From: a virus
DNA length: 31,013 nucleotides
IMG/VR virus record: IMGVR_UViG_3300024348_000164
Location: 1 to 31,013 of that record
Reading direction: 5' to 3' (one strand)
The notes beneath the pieces were generated by a model. It had not been told where the DNA came from and did not search any database. It was given only the letters and a program-made list of their open reading frames with translations. Below are positions 1 to 7,357 of the stretch, one piece after another. Position 1 is the first letter of the stretch. Each line of letters opens with the position of its first letter. Position numbers and translations under genes: made by a program.

Positions 1-338
1 CTGAAGCTAATGCTATCAAATCTGGCATTACGGTTGGTGACAAAATTATTGAGCAGAGAGTTGGAAGACCCGTTAACTGGATTATTGATTACAACAAACT
101 CGGCCCCCCTAATCTATCGGGGCAATACGACTTCTATTATCAAGGAGAGCACGTAGGAATAGATGAAGTAGGAGAAGTTTTAGACGTTGCTGAGCAACAC
201 GGTGCTGTTGAAAAAGGCGGAGCATGGTATACTATAGGTAAAGAAAGATTTCAGGGTAGAGCAAAGACTGTTCAGTATCTTAGAGAAAATCCTGACGTAG
301 TAGAAAGCCTGAAGGCAAAAATTTATGGGCAAGATTGA
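1..338 (+). CDS. recA: RecA-like recombinase, C-terminal part (5' truncated by window)
   Basis: The frame is open from the window edge to the TGA at 336-338 and codes about 111 residues. It matches the RecA C-terminus: a KLGPP motif, a DFYYQGE stretch like the DF(F/Y)Y..GID region, EVLDVAEQHGAVEKGGAWY (RecA has LxxxGVxxKSGAWY), then QGR..TVQYLRENP. RecA forms ATP-dependent filaments on single-stranded DNA for strand exchange in repair and phage recombination. The Walker motifs lie upstream of the window. The next gene starts inside its last codons (14-nt overlap). Family assignment is firm; whether it is host-type RecA or a phage branch cannot be judged from this fragment. Confidence 0.93.
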   Translation, partial: EANAIKSGITVGDKIIEQRVGRPVNWIIDYNKLGPPNLSGQYDFYYQGEHVGIDEVGEVLDVAEQHGAVEKGGAWYTIGKERFQGRAKTVQYLRENPDVVESLKAKIYGQD

Positions 339-519
339 AGATCTAATAGGCAAGAAGCCTAAGCCAACCGTAGTATCAAAAGATAAAATAGAAATGGGTG
401 GCGCATTTAGTTGCCAAACATGTAATAAAGTTGTGTCAGAAGCAGAGTATAACCGTCAGGAGTACTTTGTTTTTTGGACCTGCCCAGATGGACATATATC
501 AAAGGTTAACCTAGGATAA
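325..519 (+). CDS. Small zinc-finger-like protein
   Basis: 64 residues. A basic N-terminus (GKIEDLIGKKPKP) precedes a CxxC at residues 31-34 and a C..GH pair at residues 53-57, a plausible treble-clef or ribbon zinc site. It overlaps recA by 14 nt and abuts the next gene by one base (TAATG), so it belongs to the recA operon. Function is not recognised; an accessory of recombination or transcription is only a guess from position. Confidence 0.75.
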   Translation: MGKIEDLIGKKPKPTVVSKDKIEMGGAFSCQTCNKVVSEAEYNRQEYFVFWTCPDGHISKVNLG

Positions 520-830
520 TGTCAGAGCGTGGTGAAGTAAAACGTGATGGTGCTAAGGCTCAAAAAAATAGTGGCCGTGGTGACTATCAAAAGGGTGATG
601 CACAATGGAAACAGTTTCTTGTAGATTATAAAGAAGCTTCATCGTCATTTACTTTGAATAAGCCAGTATGGTCAAAGATATGCACAGATACTTTTAGAGT
701 TAATAGAGATATGTATCCAGCACTTAAAATAATACTAGGAGCAGATTCAAAGGTAAGACTTGGAATAATTGAGTGGGCAATTTTAGAAGAACTAATTACA
801 TTTTGGGAGGATAATCATGGGGTCAAATAA
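519..830 (+). CDS. Hypothetical phage protein
   Basis: 103 residues starting at the ATG of a TAATG junction. The N-terminal 30 residues are polar and charged (MSERGEVKRDG), then follows a mixed helical region rich in aromatics and ending acidic. No motif is recognised. It overlaps the following small gene by 14 nt. The tight spacing on both sides is the main support that it is translated. Confidence 0.7.
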   Translation: MSERGEVKRDGAKAQKNSGRGDYQKGDAQWKQFLVDYKEASSSFTLNKPVWSKICTDTFRVNRDMYPALKIILGADSKVRLGIIEWAILEELITFWEDNHGVK

Positions 831-960
831 TAAACATCCAATGAATAAAACTGTTATTAAAAATGGCAGAATAGTAAGAATCCGTAAAGACGGAGCAATA
901 AAAGCTGATCTAGGACCTTACCTGACAGTACATAAAAAGAATTTGGAGAAAAAGAAGTGA
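817..960 (+). CDS. Very small basic protein
   Basis: 47 residues, ATG at 817 with a strong Shine-Dalgarno (GGGAGG at 805-810). The product is lysine-rich with a short IVRIRKDG segment and ends KNLEKKK. Its stop TGA overlaps a GTG start (GTGA, 957-960). The good ribosome site and coupled junctions support it. No function can be assigned. Confidence 0.7.
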   Translation: MGSNNKHPMNKTVIKNGRIVRIRKDGAIKADLGPYLTVHKKNLEKKK

Positions 961-1115
961 GAGAACTTATATTAACTACGCTTACAGGTATTGCTGTAGG
1001 TGGAGTGTTTAGTGTATTTAAACTACCAATTCCCGCACCACCAGTATTTGCTGGGTTAATGGGCATTGTCGGGCTTTGGATTGGCTACGCCTTGGTACAG
1101 AAGGCTTTCCAGTGA
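957..1115 (+). CDS. XapX-domain membrane protein
   Basis: 52 residues from a GTG start coupled to the previous stop by GTGA. Nearly the whole protein is the XapX signature: a hydrophobic TGIAVGGVFSVFKL segment, the PIPAPPVFAG core and a GIVGLWIGY second segment. XapX (DUF1427) proteins are two-helix bacterial membrane proteins named from the xap locus; their biochemical role is not established. Family recognition is good, function unknown. The next gene again starts with a GTGA overlap and is also a small membrane protein. Confidence 0.8.
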   Translation: MRELILTTLTGIAVGGVFSVFKLPIPAPPVFAGLMGIVGLWIGYALVQKAFQ

Positions 1116-1225
1116 CAACATTTCTTTTTGGACTACTACTTGGATTTGCCTTCGGATACCCATTTGGATTATTTATAGATAGATTGGATAAGCATGTCAG
1201 ACAAAAGCGTACTAGAGCTAATTAA
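1112..1225 (+). CDS. Single-pass membrane micro-protein
   Basis: 37 residues, GTG start in the stop of the XapX gene. The first 22 residues form one hydrophobic helix (TTFLFGLLLGFAFGYPFGLF), followed by a basic tail (DKHVRQKRTR), which predicts a cytoplasmic C-terminus. It overlaps the next gene by 32 nt. It may act with the preceding XapX protein in the membrane; that is inference from adjacency. Confidence 0.65.
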   Translation: MTTFLFGLLLGFAFGYPFGLFIDRLDKHVRQKRTRAN

Positions 1226-1523
1226 TGATGTAACAGAATTTAACGACCTTCATGATCTAATGAAGGACGAACAACTTGATAGAGCGTTAGCAATTGTTAT
1301 TAAGTTAATTATGAATCCTGATATACCATCAGCAAAAGCCCCTATGTTAATTATTGAACTACAAGCAATCAGCGCAAAACTAGCCGTACTCGCTGCCTAT
1401 TATACAACTTTCGGCAGAGATAAGAGCAATACTTTGAACTACAATAAAAAGAATATTTACTACTCTGCGAAAGAGGCCATAGATAGATTAGTGGACGCAC
1501 TAAAGTATGCTGCGAGAAACTAA
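1194..1523 (+). CDS. Helical hypothetical protein
   Basis: 109 residues, predicted almost wholly alpha-helical, with an acidic N-terminal half and a Tyr/Lys-rich C-terminal half (NYNKKNIYYSAKEAIDRL). No catalytic motif is visible. It ends directly before the Cas4-like nuclease gene, with no gap between stop and ATG, which suggests an accessory of the nuclease, comparable to small proteins next to phage exonucleases. That link is inference. Confidence 0.75.
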   Translation: MSDKSVLELINDVTEFNDLHDLMKDEQLDRALAIVIKLIMNPDIPSAKAPMLIIELQAISAKLAVLAAYYTTFGRDKSNTLNYNKKNIYYSAKEAIDRLVDALKYAARN

Positions 1524-2297
1524 ATGGGTAGAGATCTAATAACAAACTTAAAATTCAAGAAAACAATGGGAGAGTTTGATCCAATTGAATTCGGAAGAAT
1601 GATGAATGAAGCCTACACAGCAAATAGAAACTTAGATAGGTATGCAAAAAAGCATACTTTTTCTCCAAGCACCGTCGGTTATGGATATGGAATGTGTCCA
1701 AGATACTGGTTCATAGCATTTAACGGCTGTGAGTTTGAAGATAATTTTGATGCAATTGCAATTGCTAATATGGAAAATGGGAAACAGGCACACGAAAGAA
1801 TTCAAACTTTATTAGAGAGCGCAGGTCTTGCTAAAGAGTTAGAAAGAGAAATTCTATGTGATGATCCTCCCATAAGAGGCTTTGCAGATATGATTGTTGA
1901 CTGGTATGGCACTGAAATAATTGGAGAATTAAAAACAGTCAGAGACGAAGTGTTTGCTGCAAGACAGACGAGCATGGCTCCAACTACATCACACCTAATT
2001 CAGCTATTACTTTATATGTGGGTTGAAAAGCTTGATGAAGGCTTTTTAATGTATGAAAATAAAAATAGTAACGAGATTCTTATTATGCCTATTAATATGA
2101 ATTCTAGACATAGAGCTCTTATTGAAAAGACTATTGAGTGGATGAGAGTAGTTTATAAAAACTATCAGGCAGGACATTTGCCAGAAAGACCATTCACTAA
2201 AAGTACATCTACATGCAAGTACTGTCCAGTAAGAAAAGAATGTTGGGCTGGAGAACATGGAGATTTAATTATAGAAAAATTGGATCTTCCAAAATGA
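1524..2297 (+). CDS. Cas4-like PD-(D/E)XK exonuclease with iron-sulfur cysteines
   Basis: 257 residues. The nuclease core shows GKQAHE (His90), GFADMIVDW (Asp122), GELKT (Glu135, Lys137) and a QLLLY motif (Gln160-Tyr164), the order seen in Cas4/RecB-family nucleases. One cysteine at residue 58 and three at 231, 234 and 240 (CxxC..C) match the 4Fe-4S ligands of Cas4/AddB-type enzymes. In phages such proteins process DNA ends for recombination, fitting its place between RecA and a RuvC-like resolvase. No cas1 or cas2 is nearby, so a CRISPR role is not indicated. The stop overlaps the next ATG (ATGA). Confidence 0.9.
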   Translation: MGRDLITNLKFKKTMGEFDPIEFGRMMNEAYTANRNLDRYAKKHTFSPSTVGYGYGMCPRYWFIAFNGCEFEDNFDAIAIANMENGKQAHERIQTLLESAGLAKELEREILCDDPPIRGFADMIVDWYGTEIIGELKTVRDEVFAARQTSMAPTTSHLIQLLLYMWVEKLDEGFLMYENKNSNEILIMPINMNSRHRALIEKTIEWMRVVYKNYQAGHLPERPFTKSTSTCKYCPVRKECWAGEHGDLIIEKLDLPK

Positions 2298-2587
2298 TAT
2301 GCGCTAGATTTGAGTGCTCAGCAAGCTTTGAGCCAAAGACACACAATCAAAAATATTGTTCTGATGAATGCTGCCGTATTGCAACTAATAAAAGAATCAT
2401 GGAGAAATACTATGAGAAAAAAGCTATTAGAAGCGGAGCAGTAAGAATATGCAAGAATAAAGGTTGCGAAAAACAACTTAGTAGATACAACTATGATTCT
2501 GTGTGCTCATCTTGTGAGTCGGCATCAGTTAAGAATGCTAAGAAAAAGCTATTGGACATGATAAATGACGCTAGCAAGACTAAATAA
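2294..2587 (+). CDS. Zinc-ribbon protein with two cysteine clusters
   Basis: 97 residues from the ATG at 2294, which overlaps the nuclease stop as ATGA; an upstream in-frame ATG at 2213 lies inside the nuclease gene and is less likely. The N-terminal cluster (CARFECSASFEPK..QKYCSDEC) is a typical four-cysteine ribbon, and a second set (CKNKGCEK..VCSSC) follows near residue 60. Two zinc sites suggest nucleic-acid binding. The exact role is unknown. Confidence 0.78.
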   Translation: MICARFECSASFEPKTHNQKYCSDECCRIATNKRIMEKYYEKKAIRSGAVRICKNKGCEKQLSRYNYDSVCSSCESASVKNAKKKLLDMINDASKTK

Positions 2588-3134
2588 GGTAAGCGCATCT
2601 ACCGTAATAGGTATTGATGCATCTACTAATTCTGTAGCATTTTGTCTATTTAGAGATGGCAAGCCAGAGAGATATGGAAAAATTCTTCTTAATGGAATGA
2701 CAATTTATGAAAAGATAGCAGATGCTAGAAATAAAATTGGTGCATTTAGTGAAGAGCTTAAGGCTGATTACATTGCAATGGAAGGCGCAATTATGGTTAA
2801 GTCTGCTGATGCGGTAATAAAACTATCATATGTATACGGAGTAGTACTTGCTGAACTTATGCAGTATAACCCAGAGGTAATAACTGTTGCACCTATATCT
2901 TGGCAGTCATACATAGGAAATAAGAACCTTACTAATGATGAAAAGAATGGTATTAAAATTACAAACCCAGGAAAAACAGATTCCTGGTATAAGACAAAGC
3001 AAAGAGAAATAAGAAAGCAAAGAACCGTAGACTGGGTAAAAAGATCTTTCGGTATTGAGCTAGATGATTTTGATGTTGCGGATGCAGTAGGTATTGCCTT
3101 CTTTGCACAGAAGACATTGACGGAGAAGAAGTGA
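2565..3134 (+). CDS. RuvC-like Holliday junction resolvase
   Basis: 189 residues with the RNase H-fold layout of phage RuvC-type resolvases: GIDASTNSVAF (Asp18), YIAMEG (Glu73) and a C-terminal DVADAVGIAFF (Asp170, Asp173). These acidic residues bind the two metal ions that cut four-way junctions. In phages the enzyme resolves recombination branches before packaging, which fits recA, the Cas4-like nuclease and terminase nearby. It overlaps the preceding gene by 23 nt; its stop overlaps a GTG start (GTGA). Confidence 0.88.
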   Translation: MTLARLNKVSASTVIGIDASTNSVAFCLFRDGKPERYGKILLNGMTIYEKIADARNKIGAFSEELKADYIAMEGAIMVKSADAVIKLSYVYGVVLAELMQYNPEVITVAPISWQSYIGNKNLTNDEKNGIKITNPGKTDSWYKTKQREIRKQRTVDWVKRSFGIELDDFDVADAVGIAFFAQKTLTEKK

Positions 3135-3292
3135 AGCTCTACCAAAGCAAAGATTATTTATTTAGAAGATATGTACTTCAAAAGAAAACGATAAAGGAGA
3201 TAGCAGAAGAATGTCAAGTATCGCACATGACAATCCAGAGATATCTGGAAGACTTTGGTCTGATAAAGAATCAGAGGAAGTGGAAAAGGTAG
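3131..3292 (+). CDS. Helix-turn-helix micro-protein
   Basis: 53 residues from a GTG coupled to the resolvase stop. The segment KTIKEIAEECQVSHMTIQRY matches a homeodomain-like helix-turn-helix: a first helix, the ECQVS turn and a TIQRYL recognition helix, then GLIKNQRKWKR. It probably binds DNA; it resembles the HTH of small terminase subunits or resolvase tails. Its last 82 nt are shared in another frame with the methyltransferase gene if that starts at 3211. Confidence 0.7.
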   Translation: MKLYQSKDYLFRRYVLQKKTIKEIAEECQVSHMTIQRYLEDFGLIKNQRKWKR

Positions 3293-4041
3293 AAACTATC
3301 TACCCAATAACTATGGCTAAAACCAATTATGGCTTTAGTCTATATGTCGTTGATGGAGACGAACACGTCGGCGGAAACATTCAGAAGCTTGGATTTTGGG
3401 AGCCAGAGACAACAAATTGGCTAATAAAGAATGTACAAGAAACTGATACATGCCTGGACATAGGAATGAACATTGGTTATTTTACAGAGATCATGGCTAG
3501 GGCAACTGGTCCATACGGAAGAGTGTTTTCATTTGAAGCAAACAAAGAGCTTGTTAATGTTTATGAAAAAACTATTCTAGAATCAGATAACGATTATGAG
3601 TCCACTGGTGCTATTAACTTGTTCGATATTGGCTTATCTAATGAAACTAAAGAGGCCTTTATATTAATTCCAAATACAAATATTGGCGGAGCAGGAATAA
3701 CAGATGAAGACAGCACAGTAGATGGTATGACAAGCCTTCCAGTAATGCTTGATAATATAAACAATATTATAGATGAAATTACAATTGACGAGATTGATAT
3801 TATTAAGATGGATGTTGAGGGGCACGAAGAAAAGATCTGGGACACTTTAGAAAGACCTTTAAAGTCATGTCGTGCTGCGATTGTAGAACTAGGACCATAT
3901 CACTCAGAAGAGTTTTTAAATAAAGTATCATCTCAATTTAACATGTATAGATTAGTTAATGATGAAGAGATGGAAATTGTAGTTGGAGATATTATAGATG
4001 CTCCACACCATATGAATGTTGTATTAAGGCATAAATCCTAG
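3211..4041 (+). CDS. FkbM-family SAM-dependent methyltransferase
   Basis: 276 residues. The core begins NYGFSLYVVDGDEHVGG, then the SAM motif LDIGMNIGY (residues 82-90), FSFEANKELV (acidic ribose-binding position) and IIKMDVEGHEEKIW, typical of FkbM methyltransferases. The family methylates sugars and other small hydroxylated targets; phage members may modify host glycans or phage products. The ATG at 3211 has AAGGAG 11 nt upstream. An alternative ATG at 3313 (residue 35) has no clear ribosome site but would avoid most of the overlap with the HTH gene. It is the last gene before the terminase promoter. Confidence 0.88.
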   Translation: MSSIAHDNPEISGRLWSDKESEEVEKVETIYPITMAKTNYGFSLYVVDGDEHVGGNIQKLGFWEPETTNWLIKNVQETDTCLDIGMNIGYFTEIMARATGPYGRVFSFEANKELVNVYEKTILESDNDYESTGAINLFDIGLSNETKEAFILIPNTNIGGAGITDEDSTVDGMTSLPVMLDNINNIIDEITIDEIDIIKMDVEGHEEKIWDTLERPLKSCRAAIVELGPYHSEEFLNKVSSQFNMYRLVNDEEMEIVVGDIIDAPHHMNVVLRHKS

Positions 4042-4051
4042 TTAATTAGCT

Positions 4052-4080
4052 TTGACATTTTAGTTGACCAAGAGTATACT
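4052..4080 (+). promoter_or_regulatory. Sigma70-type promoter before the terminase genes
   Basis: TTGACA at 4052-4057, a 17-nt spacer, TATACT at 4075-4080. An AGGAG ribosome site then precedes the ATG at 4102. This is near consensus for the housekeeping sigma factor and starts the packaging transcript. Confidence 0.85.
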
Positions 4081-4101
4081 TTATATAGAACAGGAGATAT
4101 T

Positions 4102-4671
4102 ATGTCTGAAATAGAATTAGCAGAACGTTTTGACCGTATGAACAAAGTAGTAGAACAAATGCTTATGGGCAATAGTGCTACTCAAATTTCAAAGACTCTA
4201 TCTCTTCCACGTAAAGACGTGCTAGAATTAATTGAAGAATGGAAAACTGTTGTTCGTGATGATTCAAGTGCAAGAGACCGTGCAAAAGAAGCGGTAGCAG
4301 GTGCAGATCAACACTACGCAATGCTCATTAAAGAGGCCTGGAAGACTGTAGACGATGCAGATCAGGCAGGACAACTAAATGTTAAGGCTACCATATTAAA
4401 GCTTATCTCAGACATTGAGCAGAAAAGAATTGCTATGCTTCAGCAGCTTGGATTACTTGATAATGCAGAGCTTGCCAGCCATCTTGCAGAAACAGAAAGA
4501 AAGCAAGACATTCTTATTGGAATATTAAAAGATATATCAGCAGAGTATCCACAGGTAAGAAATGAAATTATGCGTAGGCTTTCACAGATATCTAATCAGG
4601 TTGAAGAAGTAATCATTGCAGAGGCAAATAATGTAACTAGCCTCAGAGATGTGAGCGAAGATGTCGTTTAA
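4102..4671 (+). CDS. terS: Probable terminase small subunit
   Basis: 189 residues. The N-terminal half has a helix-turn-helix-like stretch (GNSATQISKTLSLPRKDVLEL) as expected for DNA recognition. The rest is long amphipathic helix, including QKRIAMLQQLGLLDNAELASH, suited to oligomer formation. It directly precedes and overlaps by 11 nt the large terminase gene, and has its own promoter. The call rests on HTH plus position; sequence similarity alone would not decide it. Confidence 0.78.
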   Translation: MSEIELAERFDRMNKVVEQMLMGNSATQISKTLSLPRKDVLELIEEWKTVVRDDSSARDRAKEAVAGADQHYAMLIKEAWKTVDDADQAGQLNVKATILKLISDIEQKRIAMLQQLGLLDNAELASHLAETERKQDILIGILKDISAEYPQVRNEIMRRLSQISNQVEEVIIAEANNVTSLRDVSEDVV

Positions 4672-6439
4672 TTTTGCAGACATAATTGATATACTTGACG
4701 GTGAAGAGTTTGAAGAACGCCCAGTAGAGTTAGATGAATTTGTTGTCAGCCACGAGTATCTTGGACTACCACCATTATCCGAGTATCAATATATGCTTAT
4801 CAGAGCAAGCTCACAAATATATAAGAGGGCAACTTTAAATAAATTATATGGTGAAGAAGCTGGCGAAAAACGCTGGAAAGAAACAGTTAATGAAGTAGTT
4901 GCACAGTTAGGAAAAGGATCAGGTAAAGATTACTGTTCTACGATTGCTGTAGCGTATATTGTCTACTTATTATTATGCTTAAAGGATCCAGCAAAATATT
5001 TTGGTAAGCCACCTGGAGACTCAATTGACCTTATTAATATTGCTGTTAACGCACAGCAGGCTAAGAATGTTTTCTTTAAGGGACTAAAGACTAGAATTGA
5101 CAAGTCTCCTTGGTTTGCGGGAAAGTATGTTCCAAAAGCAGACGTAATTGAATTTGATAAGGGTATTAGTTGTCACTCAGGCCACTCTGAAAGAGAAGCG
5201 TTTGAGGGATATAACGCATTAGTAGTTATCCTAGATGAGATATCTGGATTCAGTATTGACAATACAACAGGTCACGAGCAAGCTAAAACGGCTGGAGCAA
5301 TATATGATATGTATAGGGCATCAGTAGATTCACGTTTTCCAGACTTTGGTAAAGTAATACTTCTTTCATTCCCACGTTATAAGAATGATTATATACAGCA
5401 AAGATATGAAGCAGTCGTTGCTCAAAAAGAAGTAAAGGTATTGAGTCATAGATTTAAGATGGACGAAGAACTTGCTGATGGCGTAGAAGGCAATGAGTTT
5501 ACCGTTGAATGGGAAGAAGATCAAATTATATCTTACAAGATCCCAAAGACTTTTGCACTTCGCAGACCTACTTGGCAAATTAACCCTACCAGAACTATTG
5601 ATGATTTTAAGGTAGCTTTCTATACAAATCCAACAGATGCATTGTCACGCTTTGCATGTATGCCGCCAGAAGCAGTAGACGCTTTCTTTAAGTCAAGAGA
5701 AAAGATTGAGGCGGCATTTGTCTTAAATAATGGTGTAGACAACTCCACTGGAAGATTTGAAGAAGCCCTAAAACCGTTGGAAGATATGGAATATTTTGTG
5801 CACGTTGACTTAGCTCAAAAGCATGACCATTGTGCAGTATCTATGTCTCACGTAAGTGAGTGGGTAAAGATTAGATCATTTAATGATTATGAGCAGGTAG
5901 CTCCTAAAGTTATTGTTGATGCAGTAAGATGGTGGACTCCTACTTCAGATAAGTCTGTTGATTTTACTGAGGTCAAAGATTATATTATTTCTCTTAAGTC
6001 TAGAGGTTTTAATATTAAGGCTGTGACTTTCGATAGATGGAACTCACACGATATGATGCAGCAAATTAAAAATTATAATATCCACACAGAGATCCTATCA
6101 GTAGCAAAGAAGCACTATGAGGATATGGCTTTGGGTATTATGGAGGAGAGAATAAAGGGGCCAGATATTAAGCTTCTTATAGACGAACTCTTGCAACTAA
6201 GAATTCTGAGAGATAAGGTAGACCACCCTAGAAAGGGCTCTAAAGACCTTGCAGACGCTGTATGTGGGTCAATATACAATGCCATATCAAGATCACAGAA
6301 AGGCGACAGAGAAATTAATATTCACACTTGGGCTGGAAGCAAAGAAGATAATGTAAATAGCAAGGTAACTAAAGATGGAGTACCTAAGAGGATGCCAGCA
6401 GAACTCTTAGATGCAATATCAGGAATGAGTATACTATGA
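4661..6439 (+). CDS. terL: Terminase large subunit (packaging ATPase-nuclease)
   Basis: 592 residues. The ATPase domain has Walker A (GKGSGKD, residues 84-90) and Walker B (LVVILDE, 187-193). The C-terminal RNase H-like nuclease shows HVDLAQKHDH (Asp383), VTFDRW (Asp458) and DLADAVCGS (Asp532). The enzyme translocates DNA into proheads and cuts the concatemer. Length fits long-tailed phage terminases. Its stop overlaps the next start (ATGA). Unusually, no portal or capsid gene follows. Confidence 0.95.
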   Translation: MSFNFADIIDILDGEEFEERPVELDEFVVSHEYLGLPPLSEYQYMLIRASSQIYKRATLNKLYGEEAGEKRWKETVNEVVAQLGKGSGKDYCSTIAVAYIVYLLLCLKDPAKYFGKPPGDSIDLINIAVNAQQAKNVFFKGLKTRIDKSPWFAGKYVPKADVIEFDKGISCHSGHSEREAFEGYNALVVILDEISGFSIDNTTGHEQAKTAGAIYDMYRASVDSRFPDFGKVILLSFPRYKNDYIQQRYEAVVAQKEVKVLSHRFKMDEELADGVEGNEFTVEWEEDQIISYKIPKTFALRRPTWQINPTRTIDDFKVAFYTNPTDALSRFACMPPEAVDAFFKSREKIEAAFVLNNGVDNSTGRFEEALKPLEDMEYFVHVDLAQKHDHCAVSMSHVSEWVKIRSFNDYEQVAPKVIVDAVRWWTPTSDKSVDFTEVKDYIISLKSRGFNIKAVTFDRWNSHDMMQQIKNYNIHTEILSVAKKHYEDMALGIMEERIKGPDIKLLIDELLQLRILRDKVDHPRKGSKDLADAVCGSIYNAISRSQKGDREINIHTWAGSKEDNVNSKVTKDGVPKRMPAELLDAISGMSIL

Positions 6440-6690
6440 GTAAATACGTAAGCACTAAATTCAATGGCATGATGTGTGCCTGTGTTGGTAAGCATGTGCC
6501 ATTGCCAGTAACACTTGAAACATATGAAGGAAATCATTTATGTCCAACAACATATAATAATGTTATTGAATATAAAAAGATCTGGGAAGTGCTTGGCAAC
6601 GAGCCACCTGGAAGTATTAGAAAGCATTTTAGTGAGTTCGTACAGGATCTTGTACGATCAAGTGTAGACAAATCCAAGCAACTGTTGTAG
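6436..6690 (+). CDS. Hypothetical protein with cysteine cluster
   Basis: 84 residues, start coupled to the terminase stop by ATGA. Cys and His residues cluster in the first 40 residues (MMCACVGKH, then HLCPTTYNN), which could hold a metal. The C-terminal half (IRKHFSEFVQDLVRS) is helical. No family recognised. It closes the terminase operon just before a tRNA gene. Confidence 0.7.
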   Translation: MSKYVSTKFNGMMCACVGKHVPLPVTLETYEGNHLCPTTYNNVIEYKKIWEVLGNEPPGSIRKHFSEFVQDLVRSSVDKSKQLL

Positions 6691-6701
6691 AATTGTATAA
6701 G

Positions 6702-6775
6702 GCGGCAGTAGCTTAGTTGGTTAAAGCCCCGAACTCATAATTCGGTAATCGTAGGTTCAAGTCCTACCTGCCGCA
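6702..6775 (+). tRNA. tRNA with CAU anticodon (elongator Met, or Ile2)
   Basis: Full cloverleaf: acceptor GCGGCAG/CTGCCGC, anticodon stem CCGAA/TTCGG around loop CTCATAA, T arm GTAGG/CCTAC with TTCAAGT loop. The fully paired acceptor argues against an initiator tRNA. CCA is not encoded. If a host lysidine synthase acts on C34 it would read AUA instead; this cannot be decided from sequence alone. Confidence 0.92.
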
Positions 6776-6792
6776 CAAAGAAAGGAGTAATC

Positions 6793-6894
6793 ATGGCTAA
6801 CAAAGAACAAAAAGGCAACGCAAATAAAAAGAAAGAGCCTAAGCTCTCTCTAAAAGAAAAACGTGCAAAGAAGCAAGAGAAGAAGAACAAGTAG
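6793..6894 (+). CDS. Lysine-rich micro-protein
   Basis: 33 residues, ATG at 6793 with AAAGGAG ending 6 nt upstream. The product is nearly all Lys, Glu, Asn and Ala (MANKEQKGNAN...KEKRAKKQEKKNK), with a central PKLSLKEKR. Short proteins of this kind are common in actinobacterial genomes, where their role is unknown; the phage copy may be host-derived. The good ribosome site supports expression. Confidence 0.7.
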   Translation: MANKEQKGNANKKKEPKLSLKEKRAKKQEKKNK

Positions 6895-7027
6895 TATAAT
6901 TGTATTACCATAGTTTGTGGATGAGCCACAGCTCTGGTCCTGGCCAACGTGCTTGTAGGTACCTTGGGATGGAAGACTAGTTACTGCTGCCCAGCCTTCG
7001 GGCTGGGCAGTACTATAGGGAAGGCAC
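6895..7027 (+). other. Gene-free leader with several hairpins
   Basis: 133 nt without an ORF. It can fold into TGTGG/CCACA (6916-6930), a weaker GGTCCT/AGGTACC arm, and a very stable CTGCCCAGCC-TTCG-GGCTGGGCAG hairpin (6987-7010). The last lies 17 nt before the ATG at 7028. It lacks the U tract of a simple terminator, so a structured leader or small RNA is possible. Confidence 0.4.
6987..7010 (+). terminator. Stable UUCG-tetraloop hairpin
   Basis: Perfect 10-bp stem CTGCCCAGCC/GGCTGGGCAG closed by TTCG. The stem is GC-rich against AT-rich surroundings. It has no following T run, so it may be a weak terminator, an RNA-stability element or part of a leader RNA. Confidence 0.55.
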
Positions 7028-7357
7028 ATGGAAGATTTCGAAATGAACGAAGATGGCTTTGACCAAATGATGGAGCACTATGTCGAAATAGGCGCTGTAA
7101 CTGTCAACGGTATAGATGTGTCTGGTAATTTTATTTATGTTATTACAGACAAGGCAAAGGAATTAGCTCCAGATTTATGGGAGATGCATCACGAGATGAT
7201 TGATGAAGCTTTGGTAGGATTATTTCAGCAGGGATTAATAGAAGTAGAGTACGATGAAGATCTAAATGCCAATATGAAAATATCAGATGCGGCTAGAGAA
7301 GTTATGTATCAACTAGGATACGTAGATATGGAAAATTTGGATGACCCAGACAACTAG
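7028..7357 (+). CDS. Hypothetical acidic protein
   Basis: 109 residues, strongly acidic, with a GGGAAGG ribosome site before the ATG. The pattern of helices with a C-terminal ISDAAREVMYQLG resembles winged-helix-like phage proteins, but no defining motif is seen. It overlaps the HNH nuclease gene by 17 nt. Confidence 0.75.
   Translation: MEDFEMNEDGFDQMMEHYVEIGAVTVNGIDVSGNFIYVITDKAKELAPDLWEMHHEMIDEALVGLFQQGLIEVEYDEDLNANMKISDAAREVMYQLGYVDMENLDDPDN

Noticed and set aside
1524-2297. CRISPR adaptation gene cas4
   Set aside because: Cas4-like fold is clear, but no cas1, cas2 or array is present; recombination neighbours fit a phage nuclease better.
6702-6775. Initiator identity for the first CAU tRNA
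   Set aside because: Acceptor is fully paired, unlike the tRNA at 20641.
6895-6900. TATAAT as a promoter for the 6895-7027 leader
   Set aside because: No -35 at 16-18 nt and no TGN extension.
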